Origin: Dastarcus helophoroides
Lineage: Eukaryota; Arthropoda; Insecta; Coleoptera; Bothrideridae
Assembly (NCBI GenBank): GCA_028583605.1
Contig: CM053337.1
Location: 18,144,694 to 18,208,693 of the forward strand
Direction: 5' to 3'
DNA length: 64,000 nt
Shown: positions 21,401-33,400 of the stretch, piece after piece
How positions within the stretch are numbered: position 1 is the stretch's first letter
How the letters are laid out: each line of letters opens with the position of its first letter
Notes under the pieces: generated by a model
The model's input: only the letters and a program-made list of their open reading frames with translations
The model's database searches: none
Told to the model about the DNA's origin: nothing
Translations under genes and position numbers: made by a program

Positions 21401-24400
21401 TGAAATCTTCGAAATTTGGATAGTTTTTAAAGTTTTCCGAAAGGATCGGTTTTTATTTTATTTTAAACACGAATTTCTGAACATTCCAACTTTTTCGCAA
21501 AATTCGTTTTTCCTCGTCTCTTTCAAAATTAAAATTTCTCTTGAAAATGTTCACTTTTCTTTAAGAGATTTCAAGTTTTTTCTCAACATTTCGACGGTAT
21601 TTTTTAAAATCGTTATTTTTTGAAATCTTCGAAATTTGGATAGTTTTTAGTTTTCCGAAAGGATCGGTTTTTATTTTATTTTAAACATGAATTTCTGAAC
21701 ATTCCAACTTTTTCCCAAAATTCGTTTTTCCTCGTCTCTTTAAAAATTAAAATTTCTCCTGAAAATGTTTAATTTTCTTTAAGAGATTTCAAGCTTTTTC
21801 TTGACATTTCGACGGTATTTTTTAAAATCGTTATTTTTTGAAATCTTCGAAATTTGGATAGTTTTTAAAGTTTTCCGAAAGGATCGGTTTTTATTTTATT
21901 TTAAACACGAAGTTCTAAACATTCAAACTTTTTCCCAAAATTCGTTTTTCCTCGTCTCTTTAAAAATTAAAATTTCTCTTGAAAATGTTTAATTTTCTTT
22001 AAGAGAGTTCAAGCTTTTTCTTGACATTTCGACGTTATTTTTTAAAATCGTTATTTTTTGAAATCTTCGAAATTTGGATAGTTTTTAAAGTTTTCCGAAA
22101 GGATCGGTTTTTATTTTATTTTAAACACGAATTTCTGAACATTCCAACTTTTTCCCAAAATTCGTTTTTCCTCGTCTCTTTAAAAATTAAAATTTCTCTT
22201 GAAAATGTTTAATTTTCTTTAAGAAATTTCAAGCTTTTTCTCGACATTTCGACGGTATTTTTTAAAATCGTTATTTTTTGAAATCTTCGAAATTTGGCTA
22301 GTTTTTAAAGTTTTCCGAAAGGATCGGTTTTTATTTTATTTTAAACACGAATTTCTGAACATTCCAACTTTTTCCCAAAATTCGTTTTTCCTCGTCTCTT
22401 TCAAAATTAAAATTTCTCTTGAAAATGTTCACTTTTCTTTGAGATTTCAAGCTTTTTCTCGACATTTCGACCGTATTTTTTAAAATCGTTATTTTTTGAA
22501 ATCTTCGAAATTTGGATAGTTTTTAAAGTTTTCCGAAAGGATCGGTTTTTATTTTAGGTTCAATTTTCTGACTGTTTTCGCAAAGTTCGACTCTATTTCT
22601 AAATTTCTAAGTTGATCTGAAAATTCGATTACTCAGTTCATGTAGTTAAATGAAAATATACATATACTCGGAACGTTTTCCGGTTTTCTTTTTTTATCAA
22701 TTTTTCAAAATGATTCTTGCCCCTCCCTGAACTAAATCCTGCCTAGGCTTATGAATTTCAATGATGGTGCTTGACCAGAAATGCAAAGTCATAAATTATA
22801 TTTGGATTTTTAAAATTGTTTATTGGAAACTAAGAAAAATTAATAAACACAAAGATTTTTTTTGGTGGAACGGACCGGTCCTTGGGTATCTTCAAAAAAA
22901 TCCTTCTTGGCTTCAGGGGACAAGTTTCGTCCTTCAAGTTTTAAACAGAAAGATAACAAACTATTAATCATGATAAATAGGGTGCATTAATGTCTTAAAA
23001 GGATCAGGGATTCAGAAATGATGACGACTGCTCTAATATAAAAGCATAATCCACGACAGTTGACAGCTGAAATGAAACACGGGAATTCCCCGAATCGTAA
23101 ACACGAAGAAAATGGAGTACTATTAGATTTTGTTTAGCCTTGCAGTTGGCAGCACTTGTAGTACTGCTACAAAATTTCGTCAGTGTGAAAGAGAAGGAAA
23201 GGAACATTCATTGGAGCGAATGAGGGCGGTTGCCCTGCCCCCAAAGGCCGCCCCTGAAGGTAGACTAAAAAACAGAACACTTGCTCTTTGTTGTTGTGTA
23301 ATCTGATCATTCTTGGTTCCAGGGGACGAGACTTGTATAGTTTGAAGGTAACCAATGATCAGTACGTTACACCAAAAAAATCTATGAAAGAAATAAAGAG
23401 TTTTCATTGGCAACCCCTCATCTACTTCTGGTGCAACCTAACGATTTTCACGAAGAACAACTGCCAGAATCATTTCAAGATTTCGTTGCTATTGTTGCGG
23501 GCTATCGGTTCGAATGATTATTACGCGGTGAATTATAACAACTTTATTTCCAAATTAAACTCGGAACACTACAACTGAATAATTAACTCACTTATTCATT
23601 GACTTCTAACTACTAACTCACTAACTAACTACACTGACTTCTGACCGACTGGGGAAAGACGACCGCCTTATATAGTTCTCGCTTCTGGTTTCTAGAAAAA
23701 TCCAGCAGATAAGGCTTGTCGTTTGCCGTTTTTGGAACGCTTATCTGCCATTTGTTTCGTTATCGCGGCCGCTTTCCCATATCAGATCCTTCTAGAAAAT
23801 TTTCTTAAGTACTAAATTCTCTAATTTACATTTCGTTACACTATAATATGGAGGAGTGATCAGGTCATGGTCTACCTATTTGGTCATGGTCTATCTATTT
23901 GGTCATAGTCTATCTATTTGGTCATGGTCTATCTATTTGGTCATGGTCTATCTATTTGGTCATGGTCTATCTACCTGGTCATGGTCTATCTAGCTTCCAA
24001 AATCGACCCCCATCATACAAAGTATTAAAGGAAGAATTTACCAAAGTTTGTAAACAGGCTGGATTTTCCAGAGGTGAACTACAAATGATACATGCTGTGG
24101 AACCCATGGAGGTCTGGTACTGGCCCGGAGGACACGCCTCACAATACGAACCATTATCTTTACTGAATGTATTTGCAGGGCAAGCAGCTGAAATAATAAT
24201 AATATGAATAAATCTAACTTCAAGGTCTTTTAATGGAACACAAGACGCAAAATTAAATAACAACTTCCTTCGTTTTGACAATTTATTGGGTTATCCAGTA
24301 GGAAATGTCAAAAATTAAAATACAGAACTTGTGTCCTGAAACCAGACGACAAGTTGTGTATTTCAATTTTTGAAGATAACCAAGGACCAGTCCATTCTAT

Positions 24401-27400
24401 GAAAAAAAAGGAAATGTCAGTAAACTGAAAAACAAAGAAATCTTAAATTTAAACTTTACACAATTCATTAAAAATATTATGTAATCAATGCACCTTTGCT
24501 AACGATTTTCGACCAAGAATACTTCTTTCAAAAACCTTTCGCTTTTTTATTTACTGAAATAAAAATTTCTTTAGGCGCATGGGGCGGTTTCTGATATGGT
24601 TTCGCGGCACCATCACGCTAACTTAACGTTACCAACATGCTCCAATGTTGTATACATTGGTAATATCGAAGCAAATTAGCATCATGGGACGCTAAACCAT
24701 AGGTTTACCCTCAATCAAAAGTCGCCGAACGCGCGTAAAGTTTTCACCCCAAAAACAGAAAAAAATTCCAAAACAAAACCATTGGACCAATCGACTAATT
24801 TTTTAAAAACTTTTGGGCCAAATCTCCAAATAATTCAAATCAAAATTATATAAATTTCAAATTACTTACATGTCTCTTCCTCAAAAAATTGAAAATATGA
24901 ACTTACCGCAAACTGCTTTTAAGGAACCACCAATGCCAAAACCTGGTTCACAACCAATTATCAGCTTGGGGAGCAGAGAAGCGTCCGTATTATTCTTTAT
25001 GTTGGTGTAGGAAACCTTGTGTGGTTTAAAGGTATGATTTCTACCCTCTAGTTCCGAAATTACTAAAAAAATCAAACCATCAAGTCTCTGGATTCGATGT
25101 GGGTTGCCTAAAGTTTAGGCCAGCACTTAGACCACCCTTTTCGAGCCCATTGGTGACTGAGGTGTCCTTGGTTATTCATTCAGCCACCCAACCTTGTTGA
25201 GAAACTGAAGAACGTCCCTTGGATGCGTCTCTCCCAAACTGGCTACACTAGGTCACCCCAAATCTCATTCCACGTTGTTCAAAATTTTGTCGCCTCAATT
25301 CAATCACTTCATTCACATCATATAATGAGAATCCTACCTGGTAGTTGATCCACCATTTCGACGTTCTTCACTAGAGCTGCAGTAAGTCCAGAGTAGAGTT
25401 TCATTTGGCAAGTGAAACTGCACAACGTCGAATCCACTTTAGTGATGACGCTGTCAAAAGGGTGCATTCTGACGATGTAAGTCACGTTCATGAAATTCTC
25501 GTCAGCCTGCGACAAGATATTGGTTCAAATCAATAGAAGAAGTGCCCCACTATGGACAGATTCGTCACTGAGGCGAAAAAAGCACAACATTTTATAAGAA
25601 AAAATCTCATAGAGATTCGTTTGAGCACTTTGGTCGTGAGATTGGCTGCTGATGAAATAAAATCGGAAGAACAACCCGCAAATTTACAAAACTGTAACCA
25701 TCAGAGGCTACATTTTAAAGAAACGAGACCAATGGGGTTAGTTCATCTAAAAGTGGTACCCAAACCACAGACCAAAGACCAAAGTTACTGGTTATTCACT
25801 AACACTCAAGAAAGATAATAACAAGAGGCTCTTCTCTTGTAAAGACCCATTTGGTGTTTGGCCACTAAATTTTGAAGAACCAACACACACGTGGAAAATT
25901 TGTCTACAACTGGCACCAAAATTTGTCTAAAAGTGGCACCATAACGTTTGACTAATTACTACTAATTACAACTACTAGTACTAATTAACCACCAACAGCG
26001 AATGCGAAAAACAAACTCCAAGAGGGTTTCTTATCAAGACTCATTTGGTTTTGGCCATCAAATTTTGAAGAACCCACACACACGTGGAAAATTTGTCTAC
26101 AACTGACACCAACATCTTTGAGCAAAGCCTAAAGTGATTGATCACTAACAGTGCCTGCAAAAGACAACGACTCTTATACAAACTCATTTGGTCTTTGGCC
26201 ACTAAATTTTGAAGAAACGACGCAAACGTGGAAAATTTGTCTACAACTGGCACCAAAATCTTTGACCAAAGACTAGAGTTATTGACTGATCACTAACAGT
26301 GAACGCGAAAGACAACATTTTGATAAGAGGCTCTTTTATAAAGATTCATTTGGTCTTTGGCCAATAAATTTTGAAGAAACGACACACATGTGGAAAATTT
26401 GTCTACAACTGGCACCAAAGTTTGTTTAAAAGTGGCACCGTAACGTTTGACTAAAGTACTAATTAACCACCAACAGTGAATGCGAAAAATAAACTCTGAG
26501 AGGGTTTCTTATCAAGACTCATTTGGTCTTTGGCCATCAAATTTTGAAGAACCGACACACACGTGGAAAATTTGTCTACAACTGGCACCAACATCTTTGA
26601 GCAAAGCCTAAAGTGACTGATCCTTAACAGTGCCTGCAAAAGACAACGACTCTTATACAAACTCATTTGGTCTTTGACCATTAAATTTTGAAGAAACGAC
26701 AAAACTTCGAAAATCGGAATCGGAAAATTTGTCTATAACTGGCACCAAAATCTTTGACCAAAGACTAGAGTTATTAACTAATCACTAACAGTGAACGCGA
26801 AAGACAATATTTTGATAAAAGGTTCTTTTATAAAAATTCATTTGGTCTTTGGCCAATAAATTTTGAAGAAACGACACTCATGTGGAAAATTTGTCTACAA
26901 CTGGCACCAAAATTTGTCTAAAAGTGGCACTAAAACGTTTGACCAAAGTACTAATTAACCACCAACAGTGAATGCGAAAAACAAACTCTGAGAGGATTTC
27001 TTATTAAGACTCATTTGGTCTTTGGCCATCAAATTTTGAAGAACCAACACACACGTGGAAAATTTGTCTACAACTGGCACCAACATCTTTGAGCAAAGCC
27101 TAAAGTAACTGATCCTTAACAGTGCCTGCAAAAGACAACGACTCTTATACAAACTCATTTGGTCTTTGGCCACTAAATTTTGAAGAAACGACGCAAACGT
27201 GGAAAATTTGTCTACAACTTGCACCAAAATCTTTGACCAAAGACTAGAGTTATTGACTGATCACTAACAGCGAACGCGAAAGACAACATTTTGATAAGAG
27301 GCTCTTTTATAAAGATTCATTTGGTCTTTGGCCAATAAATTTTGAAGAAACGACACACATGTGAAAAATGTGTCTACAACTGGCACCAAAATTTGTCTAA

Positions 27401-30400
27401 AAGTGGCACCAAAACGTTTGACCAAAGTACTAATTAACCACCAACAGTGAATGCGAAAAACAAACTCTGAGAGGATTTCTTATCAAAACTCATTTGGTCT
27501 TTGGCCATCAAATTTTGAAGAACCAACACACACGTGGAAAATTTGTCTACAACTGGCACCAACATCTTTGAGCAAAGCCTAAAGTGACTGATCCTTAACA
27601 GTGCCTCCAGAAGACAACGACTCTTATACAAACTCATTTGGTCTTCGGCCACTAAATTTTGAAGAAACGACAAAATTTCGAAAATCCTAATCGGAAAATT
27701 TGTCTATAACTGGCACCAAAATCTTTGACCAAAGACTAGAGTTATTAACTAATCACTAACAGTAAACGCGAAAGACAAAATTTTGATAAAAGGATCTCTT
27801 ATAAAGACTCATTTGGTCTTTGGTCAATAAATTTTAACAAACATGCGGAAAAATTGTCTACAGCTGGCACCAAAATTTGTCTAAAAGTGGTACCAAAATT
27901 TGTCTAAAAGTGGCACCAAAACGTTTGACCAAAGTACTAATTAACCACCAACAGTGAATGTGAAAAACAAGCTCTAAGAGGGTTTCTTATAAAGACTCAA
28001 CATCTACCACAGAAGAACCAACTAAAAATGAAACAAAAATTGCAGCAGTAGGAACAGAACAAGTGGAGGACCACGTCGAACAAAAATAAATGCTGCATTT
28101 TCCACTTGAACTGAAAACGCCAACGATTTGCGTTTTGTGCGAAAAAGATGAAGAATTTCTAGTGAAGACCAAGACTGCAGCGGTACCCGAAGGGAAATTA
28201 GGCAGCCAATTGGAAGAATTGAAACTGATTACGGAAGAAAACCAAAATCAACCATAGAAGAACCAAAATTAGCAAGTAAAGCGAAATTTCTCACATCGGG
28301 AATAGAACAAGTGAAGCACGTCGAACAAAAAGAAATGTTGCACTTTCCAGTTGAAGTGGAAACGCCAATGATTTGCGTGTTGTGCGAAAAAGATGAAGAG
28401 ATTCTGACGAAAACTAAAACTGAAGCGGGAACACAAGCAAAATTAGGTAGCGAATTGAAAGAGTTTAAATTGATTACTGAAGCAAAAGAACTAAACTCTA
28501 TGATAGAAGAACCAAAATCTGTGATAAAAGAACCAAAATCTGTGATAGAAGAACCAAAATCTATGACAGAAGAACCAAAATCTATGACAGAAGAACAAAA
28601 AATCTGCAAATAAACCAAAATTTCTCCCAACAGGATTAAAACAGGAGCAGGTCGAATAAAAAGAAATGTTGGACTGTCCAGTTGAAGTGGAGACGCCATC
28701 GATTTGCATCTTAAGCGAGAAAGATGAAGAATTTCAAATGAAAATAAAAAGCGAAGCAGCGACCGAAGCGAGTTTTAGCATCGAAGTACAAGAAGAATTA
28801 AAATTTTTCGCAATTTTGACCCCCAGTAATGAAGGGGAGGAAGCAAAAGAGGAAGAATTGTTGCATCTTGCTCAAGCTGAAACATCCTCAATTTGCCCAA
28901 TTTGCGACCAAATAACACCACCTCGTGAGGAAAAAACTGAAGAAGTGCAAAAAATAGAGGCCTCTGCATTGACAACTGAAGAAATTAAGCGATCGAGCGC
29001 AGCTGAAATGGGCACATCAGTTGAGGTGGAAGAAGAACCAACAACGGAGGAAGCGATTTCTATACATTTTGAGAAAGAGGGAACTCAGCCCAAGAGTAGT
29101 GAGGTAGAAGCGGAAAAAATACAGACAGCGATCACATCTGCTAGTTCCTTAGAACCAAGAGGTGAAGAACTTGAAGAATTCGAGGAAGATAACAGAGGCT
29201 TTAGCGGGCACACCTCCATATACCGAAAAAATATTAGAAGAGACTTCGCCAAAATATGAAATAGAAGCTTTACCTGAAGAAAAAGGAATCCAGAAAACCG
29301 GAGAAGAGGAGACGAAAGAAGTTAGCCTTGGAATAACTCAAGGTAGTGAATATACCAGTGAAGAAGAAGAAGAAGAAGAAGAAGAAGAAGAGGAAGAAAA
29401 AGAAAAAGAAAAAGAAAAAGAAAAACGAAGAAGAAGAAGAAGAAGAAGAAGAAAAAGAAAAAGAAGAAGAAGAAGAAAAAGAAAAAAGAAAAAGAAAAAG
29501 AAAAGAAAAAGAGAAGAAGAAGAAGAAGAAGAAGAAAAAGAAAAAAGAAAAAGAAAAAAGAGAAGAAGAAGAAGAAAAAGAAAAAGAAAAAGAAAAGAAA
29601 AAGAAAAAGAAAAAGAAAAAGAAAAAGAAGAGAAGAAGAAAAAGAAAAAGAAAGAAAAGGAAAGAAAAAGAAAAAGAAAAAGAAAAAGAAGAAGAAGAAG
29701 AAGAAGAAGAAGAAGAAGAAGAAGAAGAAGAAGAAGAAGAAGAAGAAGAAGAAGAAGAAGAAGAAGAAGAGAAGAAGAAGAAGAAGAAGAAGAAGAAGAA
29801 GAAGAAGAAGAAGAAGAAAGAAGAAGAAGAAGAAGAAGAAGAAGAAGAAAGAAGAGAAGAGAAGAAGAAGAAGAAGAGAAGAAGAAGAAGAAGAAGAGAA
29901 GAAGAAGAAGAAGAAGAAGAAGAAGCAAGAAGAAGAAGAGAAGAAGGAAGAAAGAAGAAGAAGAAGAAGAAAGAAGACAGAAGAAGAAGAAGAAATTGGG
30001 ACATTGATTAGTGAATTTTGAAACCGACGTTACCAGTGAAAGCACTTGAAATGATGGGGCCCACTGCGACAGAAATTAAGGAAGAAACACCAACGTGGAA
30101 GCGACAGAATTCGAAGCAACTTTAGAAACGGAAATGGAAACAGAAGAAGAAGAAGCACAATCTGCAAAAATAACATCTGTTGAAGAAGCTGCAATCACGG
30201 GGACTTTGAAACTAGAAGGAAGATCAAAGGGCGAAGAAGAATAAGAAGAAGAAGAAATTAGGACATTGATTAGTGAATTTGAAACCGAGTTACCAGTGAA
30301 AGCACCTGAAATGATGGGGCCCACTGCGACAGAAATTAAGGAAGAAACACCAAAGGTGGAAGCGACAGAATTCGAAGCAACTTTAGGAACGGAAATGGAA

Positions 30401-33400
30401 ACAGAAGAAGAAGAAACAGAATCTGCAAAATAACATCTGCTAAAGAAGCTACAACTACAGGGACTTTGAAACTAGAAGGAAGACCAAAGAAAGAAGCAGA
30501 AGAGAAAACAGGGAAATTAGCAGAAGGAAAACCAAAGGAAGTTACAGAAAAAGGTAGACTAAAGGGAATAACAGACGAAGGCAAACCAAAAGGACAAACA
30601 GAAGAAATGGAACCAGAGGAAGAGATTGAAGAAGCAGGACTAAATGAAAAAGCAAAAGAAATGCTATCAGAGGAAAAAAATAAAGGAGGATCAAAAGAAG
30701 AAATAAAAGAAAAGGCACCAGAAGAAGAAATAGAAGGAGCAGAAGAAAATAAACTAAAGGGGGAACCAGAAAAAATTGTTGCAGAAGGTACAAAACAAGA
30801 AACAGAAGCGAAAGAAACCAAAACACAAGAAGCAAAAGAAGAAACAGGAGCTGAAGAAGCCAAAGCGCAAGAAGAAAAACAAGAAACAGGAGCTGAAGAA
30901 ACCAAAGCAGGAGAAATAATAGAAATAACAAAAGCAGAAGAAACGAAAGCGAAAGAAACCAAAGCACGAGAAACAAAAGAAGAAACAGGAGCGAAAATAA
31001 CCAAAGCAGGAAAAACAATAGAAGTAACAAAAGTAGAAGAAATGGAAGTGGAAGAAATCGAAGCAGGAGAAATAATAGAAGTAACCACACCAGAAGAAGT
31101 GAAGGAAGAAACGGAAGCGGAAAAACCAAAGCACGAGAAACAAAAGAAGGAACAGAAACGAAAGAAACCGAAGCAGAAGAAGTAATAGAAATAACCAAAG
31201 CAGAAGAAATGAAGGAAGAAACGGAAGTGGAAGAAACCAAAGCACGAGAAACAAAAGAAGAAACAGAAGCGAAAGAAACCAAAGCATGAGAAACAATAGA
31301 AGTAACAAAAGTAGAAGAAATGGAAGTGGAAGAAACCGAAGCAGGATAAATAATAGAAGTAGCCAAAGCAGAAGAAATGAAGGAAGAAACGGAAGCGGAA
31401 GAAACCAAAACACGAGAAACAAAAGAAGAAACAGAAGCAAAAGAAACCAAAGCAGGAGAAACAATAGAAGTAACAAACGCAGAAGAAATGAAAGAAGAAA
31501 CGGAAGTGGAAGAACAGGAGAAGTAATAGAAGTAACCAAAACAAAAGAAATGAAGGAAGAAACGGAAGCAGAAGAAACCAAAGCACGAGAAACAAAAGAA
31601 GAAACCGAAGCGAAAGAAACCAAAGCAGGAGAAACAACAGAAGTAACAAACGCAAAAGAAATGAAAGAAGAAACGGAAGCGGAAGAAACCGAAGCAGGAG
31701 AAGTAATAGAAGTAACCAAAGCAGAAGAAATGAAGGAAGAAACGGAAGCGGAAGAAACCAAAGCACGAGAAACAAAAGAAGAAACAGAAGCGAAAGAAAC
31801 CAAAGCATGAGAAACAATAGAAGTAACAAAAGTAGAAGAAATGGAAGTGGAAGAAACCGAAGCAGGAGAAATAATAGAAGTAACCAAAGCGGAAGAAATG
31901 AACGAAGAAACGGAAGCGGAAGAAACCAAAGCACGAGAAACAAAAGAAGAAACAGAAGCGAAAGATACCAAAGCAGGAGAAACAATAGAAGTAACAAACG
32001 CAGAAGAAATGAAAGAAGAAACGGAAGCGGAAGAAACGGAAGCGGAAGAAACCGAAGCAGGAGAAGTAATAGAAGTAACCAAAGCAGAAGAAATGAAGGA
32101 AGAAACGGAAGCGGAAGAAACCAAAGCACGAGAAACAAAACAAGAAACAGAAGCGAAAGAAACCAAAGCAGGAAAATCAATAGAAGTAACAAAAGTAGAA
32201 GAAATGGAAGTGGAAGAAACCGAACCAGGGGAAATAATGGAAGTAACCAAAGCAGAAGAAATGAACGAAGAAACGGAAGCGGAACAAACCAAAGCACGAG
32301 AAACAAAAGAAGAAACAACAGAAGCGAAAGAAGCCAAAGCAGGAAAAACAATAGAAGTAACAAAAGTAGAAGAAATGGAAGTGAAAGAAACCAAAGCAGG
32401 AGAAATAATAGAAGTAACCAAAGCAGAAGAAATGAAGGAAGAAACGGAAGCGAAAGAAATCAAAGCACGAGAAACAAAAGAAGAAACTGAAGCGAAAGAA
32501 ACCGAAGCAGGAGAATCAATAGAAGTAACAAACGCAGAAGAAATGAAAAAAGAAACGTCAGTGGAAGAACAGGAGAAGTAATAGAAGTAACCAAAGCAGA
32601 AGAAATGAAGGAAGAAACGGAAGCGGAAGAAATCAAAGTACAAGAAACAAAAGAAGGAACAGGAGCGGAAGAAACAAAGTAGGAGAAACAAAGCAGGAGA
32701 AACAATAGAAGAAACAAAAGCAGAAGAAATAAAAGAAAAGGAAGCAGAAGAAGAAGAAGAAAAAGAGAAAACTATGATAGAACCAAGAATAACAATTGAA
32801 GCGACCAGAGAAGCAGAAATCATTGAATCGTCAACCGAATACACTTGAAACGGAAGTTACAATAGAGCAAATTGAAGAAAGAACGTACACAGAAGAGGAA
32901 ACAAAACGATCGTTGCCAATTTTGGAATTTAGCCCGATAGAGGAGCTTACATCGCCGTTGATGAATGAAACGCTGGGAGCAGTCAGTCCGGAAACAAGCG
33001 AAGAAGTAAGTGAAGAAATAAGTGAAGAAATAGGTAAAGTAAGCAAAGGAATAAGCAAAAAACTAAGCGAAGAAATAAGTAAAGAATCAAGCGAAGAAAT
33101 AAGTAAAGTAAGCGAAGTAGTGACGCTCGCAACAGAAACTACTGAAGGAGCTTCAACGATTGAAGAAGTGAGTCCATTAACTGAATTAGGTGCCACAAGT
33201 AGCGAAGAAGGTTACATTCTTTTCCCTGAATATATTCAACGAAGAAACAAGACCACTGAAGAAACACCGAGTGCAACTGAAACATTCATGACTTTAGAAG
33301 GCGCCAAATGGGAAATAGAAAATAACATGACCGAGTTTAGCGTTGCAGATTTTAGCGTGCTAATGGAAGAAAAACAATTTCTGACTGAAACTGAGTCTGA

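Noticed and set aside
23288..23578. 96-residue + strand frame
   Set aside because: It overlaps a foldback fragment and the U5 end of the solo LTR.
23899..24207. 102-residue + strand frame
   Set aside because: It is made of the 19-bp minisatellite and the antisense of the GCC2/GCC3 exon.
25552..25818. 88-residue + strand frame in the giant-gene intron
   Set aside because: No domain, no splice context, opposite strand to the gene, runs into the satellite.
29162..30045. Poly-Glu/Arg/Lys and poly-Ser/Leu/Phe frames
   Set aside because: They are translations of the GAA expansion inside the pseudogene copy.
30336..32844. Three overlapping - strand frames of 530-700 residues (Leu/Phe/Ser-rich)
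   Set aside because: They are antisense of the decayed inverted copy; overlapping frames in all three phases and extreme composition show they are repeat translations.
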